Below are positions 34,275 to 44,083 of a stretch of 64,000 nt of DNA, piece after piece. This DNA comes from Clostridiales bacterium. Lineage in GTDB: Bacteria; Bacillota; Clostridia; Lachnospirales; Lachnospiraceae. Under the pieces are notes generated by a model. It was not told where the DNA came from. It made no database searches and was given only the letters and a program-made list of their open reading frames with translations. The stretch's first letter is position 1, and each line of letters begins with the position of its first letter. The stretch is from contig DUNO01000008.1 in assembly GCA_012839295.1 (NCBI GenBank), positions 62,001 to 126,000 of the forward strand. The letters run 5' to 3'. The translations under genes and the position numbers were made by a program.

Positions 34275-34303
34275 ATATTAATACCAGATTCACCATTTGT
34301 CAA
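34275..34303 (-). promoter_or_regulatory. Sigma-A promoter of the T-box/importer transcript
   Basis: On the minus strand TTGACA (complement 34298-34303) and TAATAT (complement 34275-34280) are 17 bases apart, about 30 bases before the T-box leader starts. Confidence 0.75.
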
Positions 34304-34393
34304 TACTATAATTTAAAAAATGCCGTTCCTATCATTTCTGCTGATTACAGGAACGGCATCAATTACCTATGAATTAAAATACTTTTTTAATTC

Positions 34394-35002
34394 TTATTTG
34401 CACAGATCCGCCGGGAAAGCAGGGTTAATTGCATAGAAATTCTTTGAATCCAGCTCATCCTGGATCATTCTTAAGGCTTCACCAAATCTCTGGAAATGGA
34501 CGATTTCCCTCTCGCGCAGGAACTTAATCGGGTCACATACATCATGGTCATGAACCAAACGGAGGATATTGTCATATGTGGTCCGGGCCTTTTGTTCTGC
34601 AGCCATGTCTTCAACTAAATCCGTGATCGGATCACCTTTGCTCTGGAAATAAGTTGCGGTAAAGGGTACACCGCCGGCCGACTGGGGCCAAATTCCCAAG
34701 GTATGGTCTACATAATAATTCTGAAAGCCGCCTTCAACGATTTGTTCAGGCGTAAGGTTCCTGGTAAGCTGATGGACGATGGCGCTGACCATTTCCATGT
34801 GGGCTAATTCTTCCGTGCCAATATCTGTTAATAAGCCGGCTACTTTTCTGTTTGGCATAGCATAACGCTGTGATAAATAACGCATGGAAGCTGCCAGTTC
34901 ACCATCCGGACCGCCAAACTGTGACATGATAACCTGAGCCAGCATCGGGTTGCACCGGTCAATGTTTACCGGGTATTGTAATCTTCTCTCATAACTCCAC
35001 AT
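34394..35002 (-). CDS. cotJC: Spore coat protein CotJC (Mn catalase-like)
   Basis: A 202-residue protein of the manganese catalase fold found in the outer spore coat. GTEELAHMEMVSAIVHQLT and MAAEQKARTTYDNILRLVHDHDV supply the ferritin-like Glu/His pairs that bind a dimetal centre. The start is ATG at 35002 behind GGTAGGTG. It lies three bases after cotJB, completing a cotJABC operon, expected to be transcribed in the mother cell during sporulation. Enzymatic activity is likely but unproven. Confidence 0.93.
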   Translation of the reverse strand: MWSYERRLQYPVNIDRCNPMLAQVIMSQFGGPDGELAASMRYLSQRYAMPNRKVAGLLTDIGTEELAHMEMVSAIVHQLTRNLTPEQIVEGGFQNYYVDHTLGIWPQSAGGVPFTATYFQSKGDPITDLVEDMAAEQKARTTYDNILRLVHDHDVCDPIKFLREREIVHFQRFGEALRMIQDELDSKNFYAINPAFPADLCK

Positions 35003-35005
35003 ACA

Positions 35006-35260
35006 CTAGCACCTACCTTCCCATGGCCATGGATCTTCTACCCAAGCCCATTTACAATCACTCTCAACACGATAAGATTCGATTGGACCATAGCACTGTG
35101 TATATTCAGTTACGGCTTCATTTCTGACCTTTGACATTCTGTCCCAGTAATCCAGGGCTCCCCTATCCGTTGGATGTGTATCTAAAAACAATCTGAGCTC
35201 ATCGCAAACAAAGCTGGTCGCCTGTATGCAGGCAAATAATTTCTCTCTACTACTTTCCAT
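35006..35260 (-). CDS. cotJB: Spore coat protein CotJB
   Basis: An 84-residue small coat protein. It has a helical N-terminal region (ACIQATSFVCDELRLFLDTHPTD) and a C-terminal part with WDRMSKVRNEAVTEYTQCYGP and WVEDPWPWEG, matching CotJB. Its ATG overlaps the cotJA stop in a TAATG arrangement, so the two are translationally coupled. Its biochemical role is not known beyond coat composition. Confidence 0.92.
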   Translation of the reverse strand: MESSREKLFACIQATSFVCDELRLFLDTHPTDRGALDYWDRMSKVRNEAVTEYTQCYGPIESYRVESDCKWAWVEDPWPWEGRC

Positions 35261-35538
35261 TACTTACAGCTCCTCCCATACCATTTTAGATCCAATTCCT
35301 TAAAGAGCGTTCCATTGGCAAGGGCCGTGAACTCATTTTCATACAAATTCCGGAAGCACTGCCATGGAACATAGCACATTGCGATTGGGAACCTGTCAAA
35401 ATCCCCACCATACTTCTCCCTTTCACAGGTATCCTCCGGCCGGTAACAACCGGGCATTTCACCGCAGACTGGCTCATTTGGTCTATATGGAGGCGTATTG
35501 CGATTGCCCATATTGCCACGATACATCCGTCTATCCAT
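35260..35538 (-). CDS. cotJA: Spore coat-associated protein CotJA
   Basis: A 92-residue CotJA-family protein with the hallmark FPIAMCYVPWQCFRNLYE and a Cys-containing tail. The start is ATG at 35538 behind GAAAGGAGAG; a frame extending to 35580 has no ribosome site. It is first in the cotJABC operon. A mother-cell sigma promoter is expected in 35539-35700, but no clear consensus was found there. Confidence 0.9.
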   Translation of the reverse strand: MDRRMYRGNMGNRNTPPYRPNEPVCGEMPGCYRPEDTCEREKYGGDFDRFPIAMCYVPWQCFRNLYENEFTALANGTLFKELDLKWYGRSCK

Positions 35539-35806
35539 AAATAATTCTCTCCTTTCTTTCTGTGCTGTCAGAAGAGGCATGAAGATAGCTTTCCACCAAG
35601 CTCAACTACCAACTAATTCCCAAGTCCTTCATGTTCTCCTGAAAACACCTGGCAACATCTCTCTCAAATGTTGTTCTATATATACTATGAAGGACGGACC
35701 ATTCGGTGCCTGTATCGTACCAGGAAATCACTCCCCATTGACATTAAAACAGTTATCAGATAATATGGATTTAGGTAACCAACTCTACGACAAAGGGGTT
35801 TTTCAT

Positions 35807-36733
35807 ATGCATCATTTTATAGTTAATCCAAAATCCAGCTCCGGAAGGGGAATCCGCTTCTGGTGGACGGTAAAAGACGAATTAGATAAAGAAAATGTGC
35901 CCTATAACGTTTCATTTACAAAGCATATCGGACATGCTACGGAGCTTACACGCCAAATCTGCCAGAACAGCTCCGGGATAAAGAATATTGTAATTCTCGG
36001 CGGCGATGGTACGATGAATGAGGTGTTGAACGGAATTGATGACTTTACCAAGGTCCTGCTTGGTTATATCCCCTCCGGCTCAAGCAATGACCTCGCGCGG
36101 AGCCTTAAGATCCCGACGGATCCTGTTAAGGCCCTTAGGAACATTCTTAGGCCTACAAAATTTAAATACCTGGATTATGGCATCATACATTTCCCAGGTA
36201 CTGACTATGCGGCCAGGAGGTTCATCTGCTCCAGCGGTATGGGCTATGATGCAAATGTATGCAATGAGGTCCAGGCTTCCCCCCTTAAGAAGAGGCTGAA
36301 CCGCTTTGGCGCAGGCAAATTCGTATATATTGCCATTGCCATCAAGCAGCTGATCACCTTGAAGAGCCTGAGCGCCACCTTGATTGTTGACGGACGAAAA
36401 AAGAACACCTACCGTCAGGTGTTCCTAGTTTCAAATATGATCCACAAATATGAAGGCGGGGGGCTTTTAATGGCTCCTAATGCAGATCCCTGTGACGGAA
36501 AGCTAAGCATATGCCTTGTCCACAGCATGAGCAGGTTAAGAGCCTTCTTCCTGCTTCCCACCATATTCACCGGTACCCACATCAAGCACAGGGGTGTGGA
36601 GGCCTTCAACTGCTCCGAGCTTGAGATTATCATGGGCAGCGGCGCCGCCGTGCACACGGATGGGGAGATCCCGGCGGTATGCCACCACATCAAAGTCTCC
36701 TGCGTCCCAGGACGGATCCGCATGATCCTATAA
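35807..36733 (+). CDS. Diacylglycerol/lipid kinase family protein (YegS-like)
   Basis: A 308-residue soluble lipid kinase. The catalytic motif is ILGGDGTMNEVLNG (about 63-76), followed by GYIPSGSSNDLARSL. These bind ATP and the lipid. The start is ATG at 35807 near CAAAGGGG; a longer frame from 35498 overlaps cotJA antisense and has no support. The probable reaction is phosphorylation of diacylglycerol or a related lipid at the membrane. It lies between cotJA and a convergent helicase gene, with no operon partner. Confidence 0.88.
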   Translation: MHHFIVNPKSSSGRGIRFWWTVKDELDKENVPYNVSFTKHIGHATELTRQICQNSSGIKNIVILGGDGTMNEVLNGIDDFTKVLLGYIPSGSSNDLARSLKIPTDPVKALRNILRPTKFKYLDYGIIHFPGTDYAARRFICSSGMGYDANVCNEVQASPLKKRLNRFGAGKFVYIAIAIKQLITLKSLSATLIVDGRKKNTYRQVFLVSNMIHKYEGGGLLMAPNADPCDGKLSICLVHSMSRLRAFFLLPTIFTGTHIKHRGVEAFNCSELEIIMGSGAAVHTDGEIPAVCHHIKVSCVPGRIRMIL

Positions 36734-36744
36734 AGGAAATACCA

Positions 36745-39150
36745 TCAGGCATTCCAGAATCCCTCCAGGCAGGACTTCATGGATGCCTGATTTACTGTGA
36801 CATTGGGAAACCATTCCCTGGGAAACAGGCTGTTGTACTGCCTTTGGGTAAACCGCTCATCCAGCAGTAAAATTGCACCCCGGTCATCCTTCGTACGGAT
36901 CACCCTTCCTGCGGACTGCAGCACCTTATTCATCCCTGAATACAGGTAAGCATAGTCAAAGCCCGTGCCATTCCTCTGGTCAAAGTAGCCCCGGAATAAT
37001 TCCCTCTCGTTACATACCATCGGCAAGCCCGTCCCTACGATGACTGCCCCAATAAGGCGGTTGCTCTTTAGGTCAATCCCTTCACTAAAGATCCCTCCCA
37101 TAACACAAAAGCCGATCCTGCTTTTTTCCGGGTTCTCCACGAATTCCTCTAAGAACAGCTCTTTTTCTTCCTCTGTCATGCTGCTGCTCTGGACAACAAG
37201 GCCTTCCAGCTCCCCGCCCATCAATTCCGCTATTTCCTGCAGCATCTGGTAGGAGGGAAAGAAGACCATATAATTACCTGCCTTAGCCTGGGTAAAATCC
37301 TTGATATAACGGCAGATCTTTTCATATTCCCTGGCATTTCTCCGGGAGTATTTTGTGCTGACATCATTTGCAACCATAATCAGCCGGTTCTCTGTCAGAA
37401 AGGTAGAGGGCGCGTATACGGCATAATCCTCTTCCTTCTTTCCGCCCAGCTGTTCCATGTAATATCCGATTGGGAGCAGGGTTGCGGAAAAGAGGACCGC
37501 ACTTCTTCCCCTGGCCATGCAATTTTGCAGGTTCCTGGACGGATCCATGCACTGCAGCTTAAGCCGGAAGCGCTCCTCCTCATAATCTGTATAGATGGTA
37601 TAATTATCATCATGGATTTCATAGATGCTTAAGAAGTGGCGGATATCTAAAAACAGGCGCAGTATGGTCTCCTTTCCCTCAGTGATAAAGCCCTCCTGCA
37701 GGAAGGTCTCATATTCCGTCATCAGGCTCATTAAGTGGATGCAAAGGCCGTCCACATTATCAAGCACCTCAAAGTCATCACATTCCCTCTTTAACCGCAG
37801 CAGATCATTGTTACAATAATCCAGCTGCCTTGCCAGCTTACCGCTCTTATCCTTTACCAGCCGCTTTACCTCTAAAAAATCCTCCTTATAAAGCACGGCA
37901 CTGTACATTTCCCTGGCCCGGTCCACCAGGTTATGGGCTTCGTCAATTAAAAACACATAGTCATTTTGCTTCTCATTATTAAAGAAACGCCTCAGATAAA
38001 CATTCGGATCAAAGACGTAATTATAATCACAGATAACCGTATCGCACCACAGGGTCACATCCAGCCCCATTTCAAAGGGGCAGACCAGATGCTTTTCGGC
38101 GTAAGAGATAATATGCTCCCGTGAAATATCATTTTCACTGGTAAGCAGGTCATAGACCGCAGCATTCACGCGGTCAAAGTGCCCCTTTGCCCTGGGGCAG
38201 GCTCCCGGATTGCAATCCGGCTTGTCCAGGACACATACCTTTTCCTTCGCCGTAATCGTCACAACCTTAAAATCAAGGCCGTTTCCGCCAAGGATATTAA
38301 AGGCCTCCTCCGCCACGGTCCTGGTTATGGTCTTAGCCGTCAAATAAAACACCTTATCAACCAGCCCCTCCCCCATTGCCTTAACCGTCGGAAACACAGT
38401 GGAAATGGTCTTGCCGACACCGGTGGGAGCCTCAATAAACAGCTTCTTCTTACGCAGGATCGTCTTATAGACCCCAGTTACCAGCTCCTTCTGCCCTTCC
38501 CGGTATTCAAAGGGAAACTCCATCGCCTTAATGGCCCTATTCCTCTTTTCCACCCATTTAATCTGCCATGCCGCCCATTTCGCATACTCCTCCACCAACT
38601 GCCGGAACCAGTCACTTAATTCTCCATAATGAAAGGTTTCTTCAAAATAGCGCAGGTTCTCCGTCTCCAGATTACAATAGGTCATGCGGATCCCGATCCG
38701 CTGCTGCCCATATTTGCTTGCATAGATATAAGCATAGCACATTGCCTGGGCGCGGTGTACCCCGATCGGGGCCGTTAAATGGGAGAGCTCAAGATACACT
38801 CCCTTGATTTCATCTATGACAATCTCCGGCGGGTTCGCCTCCTCTTCCTCGAAAACCAGGACAGAAAAATCCTCACGTATAAACTTATTATTAATAATCC
38901 CATCCGCCCTGCCTTCAACAGTTAACTCAAAGGAAATATCTTCTCTACTTACAGGAACCGTAATGCTCAATGGAACCTCAGCCGTATAATTAGCCCCCAT
39001 CTGCTTCTGCAGCTTACGGTGCATCTTACTGCCGGCCTGCATGGCATCCGCATCACTTCTCGCCCTTGTATTATCTAAATCACCGGAGCAAAGGATGAAT
39101 TCCACCAGATTGCGTACCGATATTTTTATATTCCGCAGCTTCTCCTCCAT
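36745..39150 (-). CDS. PD-(D/E)XK nuclease fused to XPD/DinG-type Fe-S helicase
   Basis: An 801-residue fusion. The N-terminal 200 residues carry RecB-like nuclease motifs: GRADG (Asp83), IDEIKG (Glu114, Lys116) and QAMCYAY. The helicase follows, with Walker A EAPTGVGKT (about 240-248), DEAHNLVDR, and Cys residues in KVCVLDKPDC, NPGACPRAKG and HLVCPFE that can ligate a 4Fe-4S cluster. GSAGRVIRT-like motif VI reads LQSAGRVIRTKDD. Such proteins unwind and trim DNA in repair. The start is ATG at 39150 behind AAGGGAG; a GTG nine bases earlier was rejected. The architecture is known in Clostridia. Confidence 0.9.
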   Translation of the reverse strand: MEEKLRNIKISVRNLVEFILCSGDLDNTRARSDADAMQAGSKMHRKLQKQMGANYTAEVPLSITVPVSREDISFELTVEGRADGIINNKFIREDFSVLVFEEEEANPPEIVIDEIKGVYLELSHLTAPIGVHRAQAMCYAYIYASKYGQQRIGIRMTYCNLETENLRYFEETFHYGELSDWFRQLVEEYAKWAAWQIKWVEKRNRAIKAMEFPFEYREGQKELVTGVYKTILRKKKLFIEAPTGVGKTISTVFPTVKAMGEGLVDKVFYLTAKTITRTVAEEAFNILGGNGLDFKVVTITAKEKVCVLDKPDCNPGACPRAKGHFDRVNAAVYDLLTSENDISREHIISYAEKHLVCPFEMGLDVTLWCDTVICDYNYVFDPNVYLRRFFNNEKQNDYVFLIDEAHNLVDRAREMYSAVLYKEDFLEVKRLVKDKSGKLARQLDYCNNDLLRLKRECDDFEVLDNVDGLCIHLMSLMTEYETFLQEGFITEGKETILRLFLDIRHFLSIYEIHDDNYTIYTDYEEERFRLKLQCMDPSRNLQNCMARGRSAVLFSATLLPIGYYMEQLGGKKEEDYAVYAPSTFLTENRLIMVANDVSTKYSRRNAREYEKICRYIKDFTQAKAGNYMVFFPSYQMLQEIAELMGGELEGLVVQSSSMTEEEKELFLEEFVENPEKSRIGFCVMGGIFSEGIDLKSNRLIGAVIVGTGLPMVCNERELFRGYFDQRNGTGFDYAYLYSGMNKVLQSAGRVIRTKDDRGAILLLDERFTQRQYNSLFPREWFPNVTVNQASMKSCLEGFWNA

Positions 39151-39332
39151 CCAACTCACTCCCTTCCACCAATTTCATTAAACAAGGCTTCACCCACACC
39201 TATAATATTCTAAGGCATTTAGGCCCAAAGTCAATGCCTTTTAGCTAACAAATATTTCTCTTCGTCTGTAAATTCTTTTTAAGAAAGAATGTTTTTCTTT
39301 CTTTTTCCATTCCAGATGTTCTTTTTTCCTAC

Positions 39333-39361
39333 TTGCATTTTTTACCTCAATCTGGTACATT
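39333..39361 (+). promoter_or_regulatory. Putative sigma-A promoter of the DUF1292 gene
   Basis: TTGCAT (39333-39338) and TACATT (39356-39361) are 17 bases apart, in the 304-base region between divergent helicase and DUF1292 genes. Nothing else is recognisable in that stretch. Confidence 0.5.
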
Positions 39362-39454
39362 CTACTTATATTCCTCTTTATGTGTAAGAGGAGTTCAAGC
39401 TGGATTGTATCTTTGGGTTCACTTGTAAAATATCATAAAAAGCGAGGTAGTAAA

Positions 39455-39802
39455 ATGAGCGAGCATAATCACGGTGACGGCTGCGGCTGCGGACATGATC
39501 ACGAGCATGAACATGATTCAATCACATTATCATTAGATGACGGTACCGAATTAAATTGTGTTGTATTGGACATTTTCACGGTGGATGATAAGGAATATAT
39601 CGCGCTTCAGCCGGAAGAAGGCGAGGAAGAGGATGATAATGTATTCTTATACCGTTTCATCCAGGAAGGCGACGAGGATCCTCAGCTACTCAACATTGAA
39701 GATGACGAGGAATTCGAAGCAGTAGCGGATGCCTTCGAGGAGCTTTTAGATTCCATGGAATATGACGAGCTGTTCGATGAGGAGGACGAGGAAGAGGAAT
39801 AA
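39455..39802 (+). CDS. DUF1292 family protein with His/Cys-rich head
   Basis: A 115-residue acidic protein. The N-terminal 20 residues contain HNHGDGCGCGHDHEHEHD, a possible metal-binding tail. The rest matches DUF1292 (ITLSLDDGTELNCVVLDIFTVDDKEYIAL) with an extremely acidic C-terminus. The start is ATG at 39455 behind GCGAGGTAG. Function is unknown. It is monocistronic, with a good hairpin after it. Metal binding is inferred from composition. Confidence 0.85.
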   Translation: MSEHNHGDGCGCGHDHEHEHDSITLSLDDGTELNCVVLDIFTVDDKEYIALQPEEGEEEDDNVFLYRFIQEGDEDPQLLNIEDDEEFEAVADAFEELLDSMEYDELFDEEDEEEE

Positions 39803-39852
39803 TAGCTTCCTGTCCGCGACAAAGAGTATGCCCATCCGGTGCATGAAAACAA

Positions 39853-39880
39853 GCCCAGGCGGTTATAAGGCTGCCTGGGC
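39853..39880. terminator. Terminator between DUF1292 and UvrD-like genes
   Basis: GCCCAGGC pairs with GCCTGGGC with a GGTTATAAGGCT loop region. ATTTTATATTTTTT follows on the plus strand, so it mainly serves the DUF1292 gene. Confidence 0.8.
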
Positions 39881-39883
39881 ATT

Positions 39884-41743
39884 TTATATTTTTTCCTTTT
39901 CCTTTATTTCATCAATAAAGCGTGACCACTGTACGGTTTTATTATACCGTTCCCTTGCACTGAAGATATAGAGAAGGCTTTTTGCCCTTGTCATAGCGAC
40001 ATAGAACAGCCTCCGCTCTTCCTCGATATCAGCGGGCAGGACTGCCTTTTTGTGGGGGGTGATCCCTTCATTGGCATCTACGATAAACACCGCTTCAAAC
40101 TCCAATCCCTTCGAGCTGTGCATGGTGGCTAACATCACGCTGTCCTTCTTCTGCTCCCGGCTATCCTGGGCCTGCTTCTTAAGCTCCTCCTTATAGTCCT
40201 CCATATAGGAAAACCATTCCCCAAAGGCATTAAAGTCCCTTGCACTTTCCTGGATTTCATCCAGAACATCAATGAGCTCCTCTGCCTTGATCCTCCTAAG
40301 CTGCGCATATTCCTTCAGGTAATCCTCGTAGCCGACGGCCCTCCTGATATAATTAACGGCAGCATAGGGCTTCATTCCCGACAATAAGGCCAGATCATAT
40401 TCCAGCTGGTCAATTCTCTCCAAAACCCAGGACTTGTCCTCATAATAGTCCTTAACCGAATCCAAATCAACCGTCGGAGTATCAAAACAATCCCTGCTTA
40501 TGTAGCGCTTCGGGCGGTTAATGATCTGCAGGAACAGCCCCCTGTCCGACTTACCGAGGGCAATCTGGATATAGCAGAGAATATCCCTGGTGATCCAGTG
40601 GTCGAATACATTCGGCAGGTTATCCCGCATACGGAAGGGAATATTGTATTCCATTAATTTATGTACCAGGGAACCGGCTCCAAGGGTTGTCCTCACTAAA
40701 ACTGCCATCTGGGATAGGGGGATTCCCTTTTTATTTAAGCTTAAGAGCTCTTCTGCCACTGCCTTATTTTCTTCAGAAAGGGTGGGGAAATGACGGATGA
40801 CGGGCTCCTCTCCGGCTTCCTTCATGGCTCTGGCACTCTTTTTAAAACGGTTCTCATTATGCCTGATCAGACAGCCGGCAGCCCTTATGATATTGGAAGA
40901 AGAGCGGTAATTCGTATCCAGGATAATCTTCCCGCTCCCCGGGTAATCCGTGGGAAACCCGAGCATAATCTCCGGCTTTGCCCCTCGGAAACGGTAAATC
41001 GACTGGTCATCATCCCCCACAATAAAAATATTATTCTGTGGTGCTGCCAGAAGCTTTACGATCTCGTACTGCACCAGATTAATATCCTGGAATTCATCCA
41101 CCAGGATATACCTGAATTTATTCTGCCAAAGAGCCAGGATATCCTTCCGCTGTGTCAATAGCTCGTAGCACATTAGCAGCATATCGTCAAAGTCAATCAG
41201 GTTCGCCCTTCTCAGCCTTTTATCATATTCCTGGTAAATTGCCCGGAATACCTCATCCGAGCAGGAAATGGAATAGTAATTCTCCAGGTTGATCCTGCTT
41301 CCCTTCACCAGGCTGATCTCCGAGAACAGGTCGGCAATCAGTTCCTTCTCATCCTCAAGCTCCCAGGAGGCTCCTTCCTCCTTTTCCATCCTATGGATGA
41401 TATCCTTCATATATTGGAGCTTTACTTCCTCCCGGACAATATTTGCCGCGGTAAAACGGTAGGCATGCTTTAATATCGTAAAAAAGACCGCATGGAAGGT
41501 ACCAAAGCTGATACCGGTCCGGCTCCCGCCCTGCCGGGCAAGAAAACGCTCCTTCATCTCGTTTGCGGCAGCCTTGGTAAAGGTAATGACCAGTATCTGG
41601 TCCTCCCGGATTTTCTCCTCCCTGGTCAGCCATCTGGTCCGTTCCGTGATTACCAGTGTCTTGCCGGAGCCAGGCCCGGCAAGCACCAGCATTGGTCCAT
41701 CCTTATGATGCACAGCCTGCTGCTGTGCTTCGTTCATCTGCAT
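39884..41743 (-). CDS. UvrD/PcrA-family ATP-dependent DNA helicase
   Basis: A 619-residue superfamily 1 helicase. Motif I is GPGSGKTLVITERT, motif II DEFQDIN, motif III GDDDQSIYRFRGA, with TMHSSKGLEFEAVFI and VAMTRAKSLLYIF near the end. It is shorter than PcrA (about 730-750), mainly at the C-terminus, so it may be a second UvrD-like enzyme rather than the essential PcrA. The start is ATG behind GGAGGAATT, 29 bases after gltX, forming a minus-strand pair with it. It probably acts in repair or replication restart. Confidence 0.92.
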   Translation of the reverse strand: MQMNEAQQQAVHHKDGPMLVLAGPGSGKTLVITERTRWLTREEKIREDQILVITFTKAAANEMKERFLARQGGSRTGISFGTFHAVFFTILKHAYRFTAANIVREEVKLQYMKDIIHRMEKEEGASWELEDEKELIADLFSEISLVKGSRINLENYYSISCSDEVFRAIYQEYDKRLRRANLIDFDDMLLMCYELLTQRKDILALWQNKFRYILVDEFQDINLVQYEIVKLLAAPQNNIFIVGDDDQSIYRFRGAKPEIMLGFPTDYPGSGKIILDTNYRSSSNIIRAAGCLIRHNENRFKKSARAMKEAGEEPVIRHFPTLSEENKAVAEELLSLNKKGIPLSQMAVLVRTTLGAGSLVHKLMEYNIPFRMRDNLPNVFDHWITRDILCYIQIALGKSDRGLFLQIINRPKRYISRDCFDTPTVDLDSVKDYYEDKSWVLERIDQLEYDLALLSGMKPYAAVNYIRRAVGYEDYLKEYAQLRRIKAEELIDVLDEIQESARDFNAFGEWFSYMEDYKEELKKQAQDSREQKKDSVMLATMHSSKGLEFEAVFIVDANEGITPHKKAVLPADIEEERRLFYVAMTRAKSLLYIFSARERYNKTVQWSRFIDEIKEKEKI

Positions 41744-41772
41744 AATTCCTCCGTCCGTAAGACATATCCTGC

Positions 41773-43254
41773 CTAGCTCAGCTTGTCAATTGCCACCTTG
41801 ATGCGGCGAAGGCTTTCTTCCCTACCAAGAATACTCATAATTTCATAGGCACCGCCAGGCGTTGACTGTTTCCCGGACACTGCAGTCCTCACAGGCCACA
41901 GGCCTTGTCCGTTCTTAATGCCCTTTTCTGCAATATAAGCCATAATGAGCGCTTCTATGTTAGCTTCAGAATAATCCTCAAGTGCTTCAAATTGCGGTAA
42001 CAGGTCCCTTAATACCTGGAGTGAGCCCGTACTGTCCGTCTTCATTTTCTTGTGGGTATACATTTCGATATCATAGTCCGGCAGCTCCTCGAAGAAGTCA
42101 ATCATTCCCTTGATATCCACCAATGTCTCAATCCTGGTTTTTACAAGTGCGGCAATCCTTTTATAATCCAGCTCCCTCGTAATGACGGATTTAATATAAG
42201 GCAATGCCAGCTCATAATATTGGCCGAAGTCCATCTTTTTTAGATATTCCCCATTCATCCAACGCAGCTTCACCATATCAAATACTGCCGGTGCCTTATT
42301 AATATGGGTATAATCAAATTCCTTAATTAACTCATCTAAGGACATAATCTCTGTATTATTTGCAGAGCTCCAGCCAAGAAGCGCCACAAAGTTAATGATA
42401 GCCTCCGAAACAAAGCCCTGCTCCAGCAGATCCTCATAGGAGGAGTGGCCGCTGCGTTTGCTCAGCTTCTTATGCTCTTCATTGGTGATCAGCGGGAGAT
42501 GGACATATACCGGCTCTTCCCAGCCAAAGTCCTGGTATAGCCTGGTATATTTCGGGGTGGAGGAAAGGTATTCATTCCCCCTGACTACATGTGTGATCTC
42601 CATCATATGGTCATCAATAACGTTTGCAAAATTATAGGTGGGATAGCCATCGGATTTGATCAGGATCATATCATCCAGCTCCTCATTATCCACTGTGATG
42701 TCACCGAAGATTGCATCATGGAAGGACGTAGAACCTTTCGTAGGATTGTTCTGGCGGATAACATAGGGCAGCCCTGCCGCCAGGTTCGCCTCCACCTCTT
42801 CCTTCGTTAAATGAAGGCAGTGCTTATCATACTTTGTAATTTCCTTTACTTCCTTCTCTTCCTCTTCCTCCTCGGTATTACCGTTTACTGCTGTTTTTAA
42901 GGAAGCAAGACGCTCCTTGGTACAGAAGCAATAATAGGCCGCTCCCTTTTCTACCAGCTGCTTTGCATACTCCAGGTAAATGCCGCTGGCCATACGTTCA
43001 CTCTGTACATAGGGGCCGTAGCCTCCATCCTTATCCGGACCCTCGTCATGGACCAGTCCAGTTCCCTGGAGGGTTCTGTAGATAATATCCACTGCCCCCT
43101 CTACCAGACGCTCCTGGTCCGTATCCTCGATCCTCAGGATAAAGGAGCCTCCTTCATGCTTTGCAATCAAATATTCATATAACGCCGTCCTCAAATTACC
43201 GACATGCATTCTTCCTGTCGGGCTTGGCGCAAACCTTGTTCTTATCCTGCTCAT
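41773..43254 (-). CDS. gltX: Glutamyl-tRNA synthetase
   Basis: A 493-residue class I synthetase that charges tRNA-Glu (and possibly tRNA-Gln for transamidation). The HIGH-type motif is [19 protein letters not shown] and KMSKS-type is [12 protein letters not shown] Glu/Lys-rich insertion (about 119-133) sits after the catalytic HIGH domain where many GluRS have a short loop. The start is ATG at 43254 behind GAGAGGTAG. It precedes the UvrD-like helicase. Identity is secure. Confidence 0.96.
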   Translation of the reverse strand: MSRIRTRFAPSPTGRMHVGNLRTALYEYLIAKHEGGSFILRIEDTDQERLVEGAVDIIYRTLQGTGLVHDEGPDKDGGYGPYVQSERMASGIYLEYAKQLVEKGAAYYCFCTKERLASLKTAVNGNTEEEEEEKEVKEITKYDKHCLHLTKEEVEANLAAGLPYVIRQNNPTKGSTSFHDAIFGDITVDNEELDDMILIKSDGYPTYNFANVIDDHMMEITHVVRGNEYLSSTPKYTRLYQDFGWEEPVYVHLPLITNEEHKKLSKRSGHSSYEDLLEQGFVSEAIINFVALLGWSSANNTEIMSLDELIKEFDYTHINKAPAVFDMVKLRWMNGEYLKKMDFGQYYELALPYIKSVITRELDYKRIAALVKTRIETLVDIKGMIDFFEELPDYDIEMYTHKKMKTDSTGSLQVLRDLLPQFEALEDYSEANIEALIMAYIAEKGIKNGQGLWPVRTAVSGKQSTPGGAYEIMSILGREESLRRIKVAIDKLS

Positions 43255-43367
43255 AATCTACCTCTCATGCTTTCCTTTTGCCCCGGTAACCGCAGCCGCT
43301 GCAGATATACCATACAGGAGCTTGAGCCCAGAGCTATGCAATTTTCTGTTTTTCTTAGTTTATAACA

Positions 43368-43871
43368 TTAGTTAATGCTATTATTCAGGCTGTTGTAGTA
43401 GTTGTTCATATCAAAGGTCCCATTCATCATCTGCTGGTAGATATCCATATAAAGCGGCATAACCATTGCCAGATAAATGATAACTAAGAGGAGCAGCACT
43501 CCCACAAAGATCAGCGTAGCTCTTGCCCAGTTTTTCTTACTGGTAGAAGCATTATTTCCAAAGCCCCAGACAAACAGCATTACGATAAATACCAGCCAGC
43601 CCACACAGGGAATCAACATAATTCCATAAGTGCCCAGCCAATCCAAAAAGGAGGTCGGCTTTTCCGAAGGAGCCATACCTGGATTATTGTACATCATGCC
43701 ATCCGGTGCCATATTCGGAGGAACCGGCGCCATATTATAAGGATTGCCCTGGTCATGGGGCGGCATTTGAACCGGCTGTTGATGCATATGTTCTCGGAAT
43801 GAGCTTCCGCAGTATTCGCAAAAATTAGCTTCTTCATTCATTGTCTGTCTTCCACAAACATTACATTTCAT
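43368..43871 (-). CDS. Zinc-ribbon membrane protein, function unknown
   Basis: A 167-residue protein beginning MKCNVCGRQTMNEEANFCEYCG, a four-Cys zinc ribbon. A Pro/Met/Asn-rich linker follows, then two hydrophobic segments (about 83-104 and 118-140) and a polar tail. The start is ATG at 43871 with GAGGTG; an earlier GTG at 43880 lies in the ribosome-binding site. A long inverted repeat lies directly upstream. Similar zinc-ribbon membrane proteins are common in Firmicutes without known role. Confidence 0.8.
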   Translation of the reverse strand: MKCNVCGRQTMNEEANFCEYCGSSFREHMHQQPVQMPPHDQGNPYNMAPVPPNMAPDGMMYNNPGMAPSEKPTSFLDWLGTYGIMLIPCVGWLVFIVMLFVWGFGNNASTSKKNWARATLIFVGVLLLLVIIYLAMVMPLYMDIYQQMMNGTFDMNNYYNSLNNSIN

Positions 43872-43901
43872 CTTATTCACCTCATCTTAGATTTTAAATT
43901 G

Positions 43902-44010
43902 ATACTAACCTCCATTTAGAAGCCTTGACCAAAAAATCCCGGGAAAAGACTTTCCTATATGGCCTTTGCCCATGATCTTTTGGTCAAGGCTTCTTGATGG
44001 AGGTTAGTAT
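43902..44010. repeat. Long inverted repeat, 33-base arms
   Basis: Arms 43902-43934 and 43978-44010 match at 31 of 33 positions around a 43-base loop. The arms begin ATACTAACCTCCAT and end ATGGAGGTTAGTAT. It lies just upstream of the zinc-ribbon gene. No transposase or direct-repeat flanks were seen. It could be a small mobile remnant or a strong leader hairpin. Confidence 0.75.
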
Positions 44011-44083
44011 TACACCCGCCGATAATTATACCATAAGTTACATAAAAATCAAATTCAATCTGAGCAAACTGCTCCGCTAACCA

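Noticed and set aside
35498-35806. Extended start of the lipid kinase
   Set aside because: Overlaps cotJA antisense, lacks a ribosome site and conserved sequence begins at 35807.
43902-44010. Insertion sequence or MITE with target duplication
   Set aside because: No transposase and no clear flanking direct repeats, so kept only as a long inverted repeat.
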